From Ruegeria arenilitoris (GTDB taxonomy: Bacteria > Pseudomonadota > Alphaproteobacteria > Rhodobacterales > Rhodobacteraceae), in NCBI RefSeq assembly GCF_013030985.1, contig NZ_WPYP01000007.1, positions 124,001-188,000 of the forward strand: 64,000 bases of DNA. Direction: 5' to 3'. Of this stretch, positions 24,941 through 33,910 are shown piece by piece. The position numbers and the translations under genes were made by a program. The notes beneath the pieces are model-generated. The model had not been told where the DNA came from and made no database searches. It saw nothing but the letters and a program-made list of their open reading frames with translations. Within the stretch, counting starts at the first letter, position 1, and each line of letters starts with the position of its first letter.

Positions 24941-25408
24941 ATGCGCGCTTATGCCGAAGGTTTGGTGCTGGCGGCCGTTTCACTTGTGGCTATTTGGGGC
25001 GCGTGGCAGGTGCCCGCTGCATCGCCCGGAGATACCTGGGCCGGGATTGTTCCCTTAGCCGCATCCGTCGCTCTTTTGGGCTTGTCTGGTCTCTTGCTGA
25101 TGGGTGCATCCCGTCAGACAGGCGATGTCGCCACCGCCAGCACAGATAATGGTGCGACCGTTCAGATCATTGCGCTGTTCATCATTGCGTTGATCTACCA
25201 ACAGTCATTCCGCTGGTTCGGGTATCTACTACCTACGGCCATCGTGGCTCCCATCGTGCTATATATGTTCGGTGTGCGGAGCTGGATCGGCCTTGCGGTT
25301 TCTGTAGTCACCTGCCCGCTGTTTTTTCACCTCATCTTTTTTGTGCTGCTTGATGTCTTCCCGCCCTATGGCGAAGTGTTCGACCTACTCAGCTGGATAC
25401 AGAGGTAA
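24941..25408 (+). CDS. tctB: Tripartite tricarboxylate transporter small membrane subunit TctB
   Basis: 155 aa from ATG 24941, preceded by GGGAGGATGAC; an upstream in-frame start adds six residues without a ribosome site. Four hydrophobic segments (about residues 5-22, 31-55, 72-90 and 100-145) match the TctB family layout. Position between tctC and tctA is diagnostic, as sequence conservation in this family is low. It sits in the inner membrane with TctA. Its stop is 5 bp before the tctA ATG. Confidence 0.88.
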   Translation: MRAYAEGLVLAAVSLVAIWGAWQVPAASPGDTWAGIVPLAASVALLGLSGLLLMGASRQTGDVATASTDNGATVQIIALFIIALIYQQSFRWFGYLLPTAIVAPIVLYMFGVRSWIGLAVSVVTCPLFFHLIFFVLLDVFPPYGEVFDLLSWIQR

Positions 25409-25413
25409 GTCTC

Positions 25414-26928
25414 ATGGAAATTTTTCCCGCCCTTCTTTCGGTCATCACTGATCCGATGCTGCTCTTTGCCATCGTTCTTGCTGCCGCTGTTGGCATGATC
25501 GTGGGCGCAACGCCGGGTCTGACAGCTTCAGCGGCAATCGCGATGCTGCTGCCCATCACCTTCTATATGTCGCCCCTCTTTGCGCTCGCCTTTCTTTATG
25601 TGATCGGAAAATCCGGACGCTATGGCGGTTCCATCGCAGCAATCTTGTTTAATACGCCTGGCACAGCCGCGAGCGCCGCGACGCAGATTGACGGCTATCC
25701 ACTGGCTCGCGCTGGTAAGGCGGGTAAAGCAATGAAGGTTGCCACGATCTCATCCGTGATCCGCGATCTCATGGGCGACATTTTGTTGGTTGTTGGCGTG
25801 GGTTTCATCGCAGCAATTGCTCTGAAACTCGGACCACCTGAAACCTTTGCCATCTATTTTGCAGCCTTTGTCGTGATTGGCTCGGTGATCGGAAAGTCTA
25901 TCGTTAAAGGTCTGGCTTCCGCGCTCCTGGGTATTCTGGTGGCAATGGTGGGACTCGATCCGATTTCCAGCGAAGAGCGCTACACATTCGGCTCGTTCGA
26001 CTTGTCCAATGGCATCGGCTTGGTGCCGCTGATGATCGGTGTCTTTGTCTTGGGCGAAGTCTTTGCGCAACTTGAAGAGCGGCGCAAAGCAACCGGCGAG
26101 ACTAAAGAAAACGAAAGCTCGGCTGATGGCAATGATCTGACATGGGAGGAATACAAACCATGTCTGCCCCATGCTTTTCGCGGTGGATTTATCGGTGCGG
26201 GCATTGGTGTTCTGCCGGGCCTGGGTTCAGCGATTGCGGCTTTTATCTCTTATGGGGAAGGCAAGCGTCGTGCGAAAAACCCTGAACAATGGGGTAAGGG
26301 CGCATTGGAAGGCGTGGCTGCGCCAGAAGCGGCCAACAACGCGGTGTCCGGCCCGTCCATGGCTCCTCTGCTGACTTTGGGCATTCCAGGCTCGACCATC
26401 GGCGCGATCCTGTTGGGCGTGTTTCTGATCCATGGCATCCAGGTCGGGCCGACGCTATTTCTGACCGACAAGGAACTTGTCTACAAACTCTTTGCCTGCG
26501 GGATGCTCGGCATCCTCGCCTATGGCCTGATCGGATATTTCGGAGCCACACAAGTCGCCCGACTGATCCTGAAAATCCCGACCAACGTTCTCTATCCGCT
26601 GATCTTCATGACAGCCTTCGTTGCGGCATACTCAGCACGCGGATCAATGTTCGATGTGACGGTTATGACCTTTGCCGGTTTTGCCGGATGGCTGATGCGC
26701 AAGCATGACTTCAACATTGCGGCATTCGTAATTTCCTTCGTTCTGGCCAAAGGTGCGGAAGAGACGTTCCGGCAATCCCTGCTGATGTCGGATGGCGGCG
26801 CGCTGATCTTTGTTGAACGCCCGATCGCGCTTGCCTTCCTGATCCTTGGTGCCGGGGCCATTGCCTTTCGCATTCGCGGCATCGTGAAAGAACGCAAACT
26901 GGCGCAGGGAGGGTTGGGCGATGCTTGA
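25414..26928 (+). CDS. tctA: Tripartite tricarboxylate transporter large membrane subunit TctA
   Basis: 504 aa, family-typical length, with about twelve hydrophobic segments. Conserved signatures are MIVGATPGLTASAAIAMLLPITF near the start, SGRYGGSIAAILFNTPGTAASAATQIDGYPLAR (the family's GxIxxILxNxPGT motif), GAGIGVLPGLGSAIAAFISYG, and APEAANNAVSGPSMAPLLTLGIPGS in the second half. It forms the translocation channel with TctB. Its last 8 nt overlap the start of the lyase gene, so the lyase is part of the operon. Confidence 0.95.
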   Translation: MEIFPALLSVITDPMLLFAIVLAAAVGMIVGATPGLTASAAIAMLLPITFYMSPLFALAFLYVIGKSGRYGGSIAAILFNTPGTAASAATQIDGYPLARAGKAGKAMKVATISSVIRDLMGDILLVVGVGFIAAIALKLGPPETFAIYFAAFVVIGSVIGKSIVKGLASALLGILVAMVGLDPISSEERYTFGSFDLSNGIGLVPLMIGVFVLGEVFAQLEERRKATGETKENESSADGNDLTWEEYKPCLPHAFRGGFIGAGIGVLPGLGSAIAAFISYGEGKRRAKNPEQWGKGALEGVAAPEAANNAVSGPSMAPLLTLGIPGSTIGAILLGVFLIHGIQVGPTLFLTDKELVYKLFACGMLGILAYGLIGYFGATQVARLILKIPTNVLYPLIFMTAFVAAYSARGSMFDVTVMTFAGFAGWLMRKHDFNIAAFVISFVLAKGAEETFRQSLLMSDGGALIFVERPIALAFLILGAGAIAFRIRGIVKERKLAQGGLGDA

Positions 26929-27997
26929 ATGGCAGATCATGCAAGGCAGCTTTTCCAGCACAGATATGCGGCACATCTGGTCTGAATCCTCGACAATCTC
27001 TGCATGGATCAAAGTCGAACAAACGCTGGCGCGTGCACAAAGTGATGCGGGTCTTGTGCCGAATGAAGCTGTTGTTGCACTCGACGGGTTTTGCATCGGA
27101 AAGCTCGATCAGGAGCGCTTGCGGCAGGACATGGCGCTTGTCGGGCGACCCATTGTGGGATTGGTCGGGCAACTGCGCGAACACGTCGGCGAGGATCTCG
27201 CCAAGTTCGTCCATTTCAATAGTACGACACAAGATATCATGGACACAGCGCTTGCGATGCAAATGAAGCTCGGTCTGGCGACCCTGTTGAGCGACCTCGA
27301 TCATCTCGATTCCTCCCTGACGGGCCTGATCGAGGCGCACCCCAACACGCGAATGATCGGGCGCACCAACGGGCAACACGCGATCCCGATGCTGCTCCGT
27401 ACCAAGTTTGAAGTCTGGCGCGAGGAGCTTCTACGTCGTCGCGAGGTTACCACCGAAGCGGAAAAGCGTGGGGTGCTCGTTCAGGTCGGCGGGCCGTTAG
27501 GGGATTTGTCGAATTATAGCGATGGAACGGGGGCAGAGATAAAGATGCGAATGGCAGAGGCGCTTGGTCTGGGCGTTGCAGAACCTCATTGGCAAAATGC
27601 GCGTGACGGCGTAGCCGATATTGTCACCGCCCTCGGCGCACTGTGTGCGACGATCTGCAAAATAGCCCACAACATCAACCTGCTTTCATCCAGTGATATC
27701 GGTGAGGTGCACGAATGCCATGAAAACGGTAAAGGTGCTTCATCCTCAATGCATCATAAACGCAACCAACGGGCCAGTGAATTTGCCGAGGCCGTCGCAA
27801 GATTGGGGCGCCAAAGGTCGGAGCAAATCGGGGAATTGACCCTGCACCAACATGAGCGCTCTGGCGGTGTCTGGGTCGGCGAGTGGCTTGTCGTTCCTGA
27901 AGTGTTCTTGCTGTCGTCAGGGGCTTTGTCATGGGCAAATCGGATGCTGTCAGAATTGAGAGTCGACGAAGGCGGGATGGAACAGAATTTAATCTGA
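26921..27997 (+). CDS. Fumarase/aspartase-superfamily lyase, probably C-terminally truncated
   Basis: 358 aa, related to adenylosuccinate lyase / 3-carboxy-cis,cis-muconate cycloisomerase. Visible regions: FNSTTQDIMDTALAMQMK (the usual TSxDxxxT region), IGRTNGQHAIPMLLRTKFEVW (the TxxQHAxP-like catalytic region), and GKGASSSMHHKRNQ, the signature loop normally GSSxMPxKxNP. The family is usually about 440-460 aa. This protein stops right after LSELRVDEGGMEQNL, where homologues continue with a helical domain. The missing 80-90 residues and the non-coding DNA with a repeat just downstream suggest truncation. It overlaps tctA by 8 nt, so it would handle the imported acid if active. Confidence 0.8.
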   Translation: MLEWQIMQGSFSSTDMRHIWSESSTISAWIKVEQTLARAQSDAGLVPNEAVVALDGFCIGKLDQERLRQDMALVGRPIVGLVGQLREHVGEDLAKFVHFNSTTQDIMDTALAMQMKLGLATLLSDLDHLDSSLTGLIEAHPNTRMIGRTNGQHAIPMLLRTKFEVWREELLRRREVTTEAEKRGVLVQVGGPLGDLSNYSDGTGAEIKMRMAEALGLGVAEPHWQNARDGVADIVTALGALCATICKIAHNINLLSSSDIGEVHECHENGKGASSSMHHKRNQRASEFAEAVARLGRQRSEQIGELTLHQHERSGGVWVGEWLVVPEVFLLSSGALSWANRMLSELRVDEGGMEQNLI

Positions 27998-28426
27998 GAA
28001 GAGTTAAGAAACGATAGCCGTCATTCGCGCTGTTGCGGCGAATGACAACACTGTACCGCATTGCGGTCGTCGCAGAAGGTATCTCGAATGGCAGGTTTCG
28101 CAACCACCGGGTGATTGGAGACACCGCAACATAGTACAAACTTTGCTGAAGGGGTGGTATGTGAACCGCCTTCTGGTTGAGCACGCCACCCATAACTGCT
28201 TGTCGCAAACCACACCACAAGTTTTCTGCCCATTACTTTTGAAGACGCAATCCAATATCCAGACCGGCTGCGTTTCCGCTCGGCTACATCGGATGCGGCC
28301 TGAAGCGAACAAACCAATGGAGGGTGCCATGTAGCAAAGAAACTACATGAAATGCCGCTACAATGACCCATTACAAACGCAAAGTCAGATCAAACGAAAC
28401 GATCTTTGGGATCACGAAAAGGGGGT
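27998..28426. other. Gene-free region after the lyase, with hairpin
   Basis: No convincing gene. GTCATTCGC at 28020-28028 pairs with GCGAATGAC at 28038-28046 with a 9-nt loop, without a T-run; it could limit read-through or be repeat debris. The sequence around 28050-28140 resembles diverged intergenic repeats rather than coding DNA. Confidence 0.35.
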
Positions 28427-28585
28427 GTTGGGTCAGTTTATGACGCAAAGGTCAAATCCGTCTGACATCTTACAGGAAATCTGGAACGTCACAAACCTTT
28501 GACCCAATCTGCAGCCAAAACCTAAAGAAATCGGCAAATCACGTCATTCAATTCTGACCCAAACGTCAAGCATTTCTGACCCAGA
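28427..28585 (+). repeat. Dispersed repeat, copy B
   Basis: Second copy of the repeat at 22593-22732, same orientation; the identical 44-bp core is at 28542-28585. About 20 bp longer in the upstream part. After it, 28586-28989 carries no supported gene; a plus-strand reading at about 28650-28833 (ending HHGLR) is open but lacks a start and family resemblance. Confidence 0.8.
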
Positions 28586-28989
28586 CAAAATAGCAGCTAT
28601 TCATCGACGCTGCCTCTGTCTTCTCAAACGGCCCCAAAATCGACAGATGCTACTAAACTCGTGAATGACGTTGAGGCGCATAAATCAGACTTTCTGACGC
28701 CAAGCGAAGGGGTAAGAAGGCTTTTAGGCAAGCGGAAAGTCGTAGTGTCTGCAGCCGCATTGCCGACATTGGTCATCAAAGCGCTTAGCTTTCTGAGCGC
28801 CGCCCTATATGACGCGCACCACGGCCTCAGATAAAATCAGACTGGCCTCGTAGCACGGCAGCGCTCAGAGGGCCGCTTTGGACTGAGATCCACCGAATAC
28901 ACTTGCAGTACTCAGTGGGCGCGGCGCTGACCAATTTCTGCTGGCAAAGGTATGCCCCGGTGCTGTTCAACTAAGGCTTGTATTGGATG

Positions 28990-29436
28990 TCAACACGACA
29001 GATCCGCTGGACACCTATCGATACCAAAACGCTGTACCAATCTTCCAACTTCGCCAACTGGAATGTGAGGCGCAAATTCTGAGCACAGATAGTCTGAATG
29101 GTATGAAAGCCGTTCCGAGAAGGTAGTAGACCAACCTTCTTCAACAGCCAGCATTTGCTCTGCCGAGTAAAGCAAGTGGTCAACAAAGGCTACGTATGCG
29201 CCTCCTTCGGCAGATTGAACAAGGCTGCACGCATCTAGCGGTCGTGCATATTGTGGTTGCGCCGTGGCGAGTGCGAGATGTGCTCGGTAAGCATCACGAG
29301 CAGACTGTTCCCGTTGAATCTGATCGTGGCGATCAAGCTGAACTTTGGCCCCGATTAGAGCGGATATCGCAATAAACACGGTTACGACCGCGGCCAGCGC
29401 TTCAATCGACTTAGCGTTTTTTGCCCACCATTCCAT
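28990..29436 (-). CDS. Hypothetical protein with N-terminal membrane anchor
   Basis: 148 aa, no family recognised. One membrane helix at about residues 9-30 (IEALAAVVTVFIAISALIGA) is followed by a charged region (LDRHDQIQREQSARDAYRAH). The rest of the domain is soluble, with HLALATAQPQYARP and VAFVDHLLYSAEQMLAVEEGW. Three Cys lie in the second half. The helix followed by a basic/acidic coiled region suggests a single-pass protein with its bulk in the cytoplasm or periplasm. AAGG lies 7 nt upstream of the ATG. It stands alone between the repeat region and the divergent aldehyde dehydrogenase, so context gives no function. Confidence 0.65.
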   Translation of the reverse strand: MEWWAKNAKSIEALAAVVTVFIAISALIGAKVQLDRHDQIQREQSARDAYRAHLALATAQPQYARPLDACSLVQSAEGGAYVAFVDHLLYSAEQMLAVEEGWSTTFSERLSYHSDYLCSEFAPHIPVGEVGRLVQRFGIDRCPADLSC

Positions 29437-29645
29437 TCGATAACCTTCGCTTATGATCTAGGGGGGCAGAGGTGCGGTTTTTTCGGAGAAACACAACCAA
29501 AATTTTCCACTAAGCCCGGAGTATCAGTTCGGTTTCATCGTTTCTGAAAGCTCACGGTTTGCATCGTAATCCCCCTTACGTGGGACTCGTTGGTCGAAAA
29601 ACCGGTGCCTAATGTTGCGGCGACTCAGAATTTTCCACGAGAAAG

Positions 29646-31154
29646 GTGTCGCTGGTGCTCGATACAAATGACAAAAACTGGCATAGGTTCGCAGCAACTC
29701 AAACTCCAGAAACAAGACTGTTGATTGATGGGGAATGGTGCAGGTCGGAAACCGGCGAAACACTGACTTCTCTTAATCCGTTTAACCAGCAACTTGTCGC
29801 AAGCATCGAATGTGCGTCAGTTGGTGATGTTACTCGTGCTATCGCCGTCGCACGCAAACGGTTTGACGACGGCGTATGGTCCAGAATGCCGCCGCGCGAC
29901 AGAGTGCGTATCCTCCACAGATTTGCCGATTTGATTGAAAGCTGTGGCGACACTTTTGCCGTGCTAGATACGCTTGAAATGGGCAAGCCGATTTCCGAGA
30001 TGCTGGAAATCGACGTACCGGGAAGTGGCCTGACCATGCGGTTCATGGCAGAATGTGTCGACAAGATTGGCGGAAACTGCCCGGTCACCGCGAACGATGC
30101 GCTCCATTACATTCAGCGGCAACCGCTTGGCGTCGTAGGATGTGTCACGCCGTGGAACTATCCAACGATGATGGCGGTTTGGAAGATCGCGCCTGCTCTT
30201 GCAGCAGGAAACAGCGTGGTGTTGAAGCCTGCTGAGGACACATCGCTTACAGCACTTCTATTGGGTAAGCTGTTTCTCGAAGCGGGCGGACCAGAGGGTG
30301 TGTTCAACGTGGTTCCAGGCCGCGGCGCAGTTGCGGGCGCAGCACTGGCGCAGTCCATGCAGGTCGACAAGATTGCATTCACTGGTTCAACCGGTGTTGG
30401 TCGCCTGATGTACGAGTATTCCGCGCGCTCTAACCTCAAGAAGGTGTCCGCAGAGCTCGGCGGAAAATCCCCTCAGATCATCCTTAAGGATGCGCCGGAC
30501 CTTGCAAAAACCGCTGCAACTGTGGCGGCTGGCATATTCGGAAATCAAGGAGAAGTCTGTACGGCAGGGTCGCGAATTCTGGTTGCTCGAGAAGTTCATG
30601 ATGAATTCTGCGAGCACCTTATGAAGGCCGCTGAGGACTTTCGCCCGGGCGATCCACTCGACCCTAAGACAACAATGGGTCCTTTGGTCAACCGCGCGCA
30701 TCAGCAACGTGTACTTGGCTATGTTTCAGGCGCTGTTGAAGAAGGTGCATCAGCCATCGTCAGCGGATCATCGCATACTGCCTCACCCGAAGCTTGCTTT
30801 GTATCGCCGACACTCTTCACAGACGTTTCATCCGATATGACGATTGCCAGGGAAGAAATCTTTGGCCCGGTCGGTGCGATCCTTAAACATGATGGACCCG
30901 ATCATGCGCTCGAACTGGCCAATGACAGTGCATATGGGCTTGCCGCCGGGATTTGGACGCAAACTCTGGGCGACGCACACAAGGTCGCCCGTGATCTGAG
31001 TTGTGGGATGGTCTGGATCAACGGCTACATGAACGGAGACATGACCCAACCCTGGGGCGGATGGAAGGAGTCCGGGCAGGGCCGAGACAAATGTATGGAT
31101 GCCCTTTTGGAGAATACCCAGACGAAATCAGTATGGGTCACACTCGATGGCTGA
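29646..31154 (+). CDS. NAD(P)-dependent aldehyde dehydrogenase
   Basis: 502 aa, usual ALDH size. Key positions: E270 in SAELGGKSPQ, catalytic C305 in NQGEVCTAGSRI, the substrate/cofactor segment VTPWNYPTMMAVWKIAPALAAGNSVVLKPAE, FTGSTGVGR, EEIFGPVG, and the closing GWKESGQGRDK. The overall sequence is closest in style to betaine-aldehyde / gamma-glutamyl-gamma-aminobutyraldehyde dehydrogenases. In this genome context it could oxidise 4-aminobutanal to GABA, the one pathway step not otherwise covered in the agmatine island, but it is 5-25 kb from those genes. GTG 29646 is given as start; GTG 29655, with AAAGG 8 nt before, is an equally good alternative. The stop overlaps the next start. Confidence 0.85.
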   Translation: MSLVLDTNDKNWHRFAATQTPETRLLIDGEWCRSETGETLTSLNPFNQQLVASIECASVGDVTRAIAVARKRFDDGVWSRMPPRDRVRILHRFADLIESCGDTFAVLDTLEMGKPISEMLEIDVPGSGLTMRFMAECVDKIGGNCPVTANDALHYIQRQPLGVVGCVTPWNYPTMMAVWKIAPALAAGNSVVLKPAEDTSLTALLLGKLFLEAGGPEGVFNVVPGRGAVAGAALAQSMQVDKIAFTGSTGVGRLMYEYSARSNLKKVSAELGGKSPQIILKDAPDLAKTAATVAAGIFGNQGEVCTAGSRILVAREVHDEFCEHLMKAAEDFRPGDPLDPKTTMGPLVNRAHQQRVLGYVSGAVEEGASAIVSGSSHTASPEACFVSPTLFTDVSSDMTIAREEIFGPVGAILKHDGPDHALELANDSAYGLAAGIWTQTLGDAHKVARDLSCGMVWINGYMNGDMTQPWGGWKESGQGRDKCMDALLENTQTKSVWVTLDG

Positions 31155-32448
31155 AATCCTGATCTTAGGCGGCGGTGCAGGTGGATTGGAACTCGCCATT
31201 CGGCTGGCCAAAAAACTTCGTCGGAGGCCCGAGCACCGGGTGACGTTGGTCGACCGAAAGATGACCCATGTCTGGAAACCTTTGTTTCACGAGGTGGCCG
31301 CGGGAACACGTGGGCATTCCGGAGACGAAATCAGCTATCTTTCTTTGGCAGAAATGCATGGCTTCAGGTTTCGAACTGGTGACGTGCTGCACATCAACCA
31401 GAAGGATAAGACTGTCGAGATATCTGGGCGCGAAGGTACGTTTGGTGAATCCATTCCCAATCGTACACTGAACTATGACCATCTGGTTATGGCACTTGGA
31501 AGCGAGCCGCGCACATTCGGCATTCCTGGTATCGAGGAGAATTGCTTTTTCCTGGATACGCTTCATCAGGCACACCGGTATCGAGATGCACTATTCGAGC
31601 ACTGCCTGCGGATCGACACCGCACCAGATGCCGCGCAAAAGCAACTCCACATAAGCGTGATTGGCGGGGGTGCGACTGGCGTAGAATTGGCGGCCGAACT
31701 CACACAGGCAATCCGGCACCTCACGCGATATGGGTTTGACGCCTTTGATCCTGAGAAAAACGTCAAAGTCAGGCTGATCGAAGCCGCACCAAGATTGCTT
31801 CCAGTGCTTGACGAAAAGCTGTCAAAGAAGGCGCAAACCCGGCTTGAAGAACTAGGCGTAGAGGTTCGCACCTCTTGTAAAGTTCAAAAAGTGCTTCCCG
31901 GAGGATCTATTCAGCTTGATGACGACATATGTCTTCAGTCTGACATAACAGCCTGGGTTGCAGGAATTGGTGCGCCGGATTCCTTGAACAAGCTATTCGA
32001 AGAAGAAAGCTTGAACACCGGCTTCCTTGCGGTTCGTGAAACTCTACAAGTTGAGAATGCGGAAGGTATCTGGGCCTTGGGCGACTGCGCCCGTCTCGTT
32101 GATGCAGGCGTAGGCCGCCCCCTACCGCCAAAGGCGCAAGTGGCTTCTCAGCAGGCCGAGCATTTGGCAACGGAATTGTGTCGCGTGTTGCTTTCCTCAG
32201 CGAAGCCCAGACCGTTTCGACATCAGGATAGGGGTTCATTGGTGAACTTGGGCGGTCACTCCACGATTGGCCAAATGATGGGAAATTTGATGGGAAGTCA
32301 GACCATCGACGGCTGGTTCGCAAGACGAGCATACAAAATGCTGTACCGGCGACACCAACTCATTCTGCATGGTAACGTACGCGGGTCATTGTTGATCGCC
32401 AGTGAGCTTCTGCGAGAACGCGTACACCCGCGATTGAAGCTGCACTAG
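31147..32448 (+). CDS. NDH-2-like FAD/NAD oxidoreductase
   Basis: 433 aa from ATG 31147, overlapping the aldehyde dehydrogenase stop by 8 nt. Two Rossmann motifs: ILILGGGAGGLELAIRLAK near the N-terminus for FAD, and ISVIGGGATGVELAAEL near residue 180 for NADH. VAAGT and YDHLVMALGSEPRTFGIPG are typical of type II NADH dehydrogenases, as is GIWALGDCAR for FAD. The C-terminal region has hydrophobic and basic stretches suited to membrane association. It would oxidise NADH to quinone. Coupling to an aldehyde dehydrogenase suggests local NADH reoxidation. A sulfide:quinone reductase role is less likely, as its conserved Cys pattern is not seen. Confidence 0.85.
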   Translation: MAEILILGGGAGGLELAIRLAKKLRRRPEHRVTLVDRKMTHVWKPLFHEVAAGTRGHSGDEISYLSLAEMHGFRFRTGDVLHINQKDKTVEISGREGTFGESIPNRTLNYDHLVMALGSEPRTFGIPGIEENCFFLDTLHQAHRYRDALFEHCLRIDTAPDAAQKQLHISVIGGGATGVELAAELTQAIRHLTRYGFDAFDPEKNVKVRLIEAAPRLLPVLDEKLSKKAQTRLEELGVEVRTSCKVQKVLPGGSIQLDDDICLQSDITAWVAGIGAPDSLNKLFEEESLNTGFLAVRETLQVENAEGIWALGDCARLVDAGVGRPLPPKAQVASQQAEHLATELCRVLLSSAKPRPFRHQDRGSLVNLGGHSTIGQMMGNLMGSQTIDGWFARRAYKMLYRRHQLILHGNVRGSLLIASELLRERVHPRLKLH

Positions 32449-32542
32449 TGCCTCAAGTTTGAACACCTCCCTATCAACTCCGAATAGTCGCACAGTACCC
32501 CTCATGGGGGATTGTTGGACTTCGAACAAATGCAAAGAATGA

Positions 32543-32571
32543 AGGCGGTCACACCTGATTTCAGACCGCCT
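32543..32571 (+). promoter_or_regulatory. Hairpin just upstream of M20 hydrolase start
   Basis: AGGCGGTC (32543-32550) pairs with GACCGCCT (32564-32571). It ends 12 nt before the ATG and is not followed by a T-run. It could shield the ribosome site or be the terminator of the preceding gene. Confidence 0.4.
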
Positions 32572-32583
32572 AATCACGAATAG

Positions 32584-33852
32584 ATGGTGAAAATGACGAA
32601 AATTTCGATCAATCCCGAACGCTTGTGGTCCCGATTGATGGACATGTCCGAAATTGGCGAGATCCCGAACAATGGAAGTCGCAGGCTTGCTTTGTCACAG
32701 GACGATGTTGATGGCCGGGAACTGTTTCTTGCATGGTGTGAATCGCGCGGGTATCGGGCAATGTTCGACAAGATCGGAAACTTGTTCATTCGCCGCGATG
32801 GCACTGATCCCGATGCACTCCCCCTCGCAATCGGATCGCATCTAGACACACAACCAAATGGCGGCCGGTTCGATGGAATTCTTGGTGTTCTAGCGGGCCT
32901 GGAGGTTCTTGAGACATTGGATGATTTCAAGATCAAGACTCGTGCACCGATCGATCTTGTCGTTTGGACCAACGAAGAAGGTGCCCGGTTTCAGCCTGCG
33001 ATGATGGGTTCTGGCGTGTATTGCGGCGTTCTTGATCTGCCGAGTGTACTTGCAACCACGGATGATCAAGGCATTTCAGTCGCCGAAGAAACGGCGAGCC
33101 ATGGATACGACAAGGGGTGTCCGCCGGGGTTTCAACAGATTGAACGGTATGTCGAGCTGCATATCGAGCAGGGCCCAATTCTGGAAATGGAAGAGAAGGC
33201 AATCGGGGTTGTCACAGGCGGGCAAGGGATCCGTTGGTACGACGTCACTCTAACAGGTGAGGAAACTCATGCAGGGCCAGTGCCGATGCGCAGTCGCCGC
33301 GATCCTGTGCCCGCGTTAGCGCCTGTTGTCGAACTGGTCTATCGGATCGGGCAGAAGGATGAAAACGCGCGCGCAACTATTGGCAAAATCGAAACACGCC
33401 CGGGGTCGATCAATGTTGTGCCGGGGCAAGTTTGTCTGAGCGTTGACCTGCGGCACCCAAGAGAAGCTGACTTGGTTGCTATGCAAGAGGCATTCCTCAA
33501 TGGGATTTGTAACATTGCAGATGCACATCCAAAGCTAGAGGTGAAAGCAAAATGTCGTTGGCATTCTTCCGTGGTTCAGTTTGATCCAGAAATGGTGAGC
33601 GGGGTCCGCGAGGCAGCCAAACAACGTAACTTTCCTTCCATGGAAATCGTTTCCGGTGCAGGACATGATGCGTTCAATCTGGCGCAGGTCGTGCCCACAA
33701 CCATGATCTTCGTTCCATGCCGTGACGGGATCAGTCACAATGAACTGGAGTTTACAAAGCCAGAACATGCCGCCGCCGGGGCCAATGTCCTGCTGGATAT
33801 GGCGTTGCGTTTTGCCAATGCGAACCAGGACGCTCTGCAATTGCAGGAGTAA
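32584..33852 (+). CDS. M20-family N-carbamoyl-amino acid / ureido hydrolase
   Basis: 422 aa. Zn-binding and catalytic motifs of the HyuC/AllC branch: GSHLDTQPNGGRFDGILGVL (His and Asp ligands), VVWTNEEGARF (Glu pair), VELHIEQGPILE, TGEETHAGPVPMRSRRDPV (dimerisation domain with conserved His and Arg) and GAGHDAFNLAQ plus CRDGISHNE near the end. Such enzymes release NH3 and CO2 from N-carbamoyl-L-amino acids, N-carbamoyl-beta-alanine or allantoate. In this context a ureido product of guanidino-compound breakdown is an attractive substrate, but that is inference. No strong Shine-Dalgarno is visible; ATG 32593 is an alternative start. Confidence 0.9.
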   Translation: MVKMTKISINPERLWSRLMDMSEIGEIPNNGSRRLALSQDDVDGRELFLAWCESRGYRAMFDKIGNLFIRRDGTDPDALPLAIGSHLDTQPNGGRFDGILGVLAGLEVLETLDDFKIKTRAPIDLVVWTNEEGARFQPAMMGSGVYCGVLDLPSVLATTDDQGISVAEETASHGYDKGCPPGFQQIERYVELHIEQGPILEMEEKAIGVVTGGQGIRWYDVTLTGEETHAGPVPMRSRRDPVPALAPVVELVYRIGQKDENARATIGKIETRPGSINVVPGQVCLSVDLRHPREADLVAMQEAFLNGICNIADAHPKLEVKAKCRWHSSVVQFDPEMVSGVREAAKQRNFPSMEIVSGAGHDAFNLAQVVPTTMIFVPCRDGISHNELEFTKPEHAAAGANVLLDMALRFANANQDALQLQE

Positions 33853-33910
33853 AACACTGAATCTTTGAGACGCGAACCACTACGACTCCGCAAAACGGAA
33901 GGGATCCACA

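Noticed and set aside
28020..28046. Intrinsic terminator for the lyase gene
   Set aside because: The 9-bp stem has no T-run on either strand, so I list it only as a hairpin.
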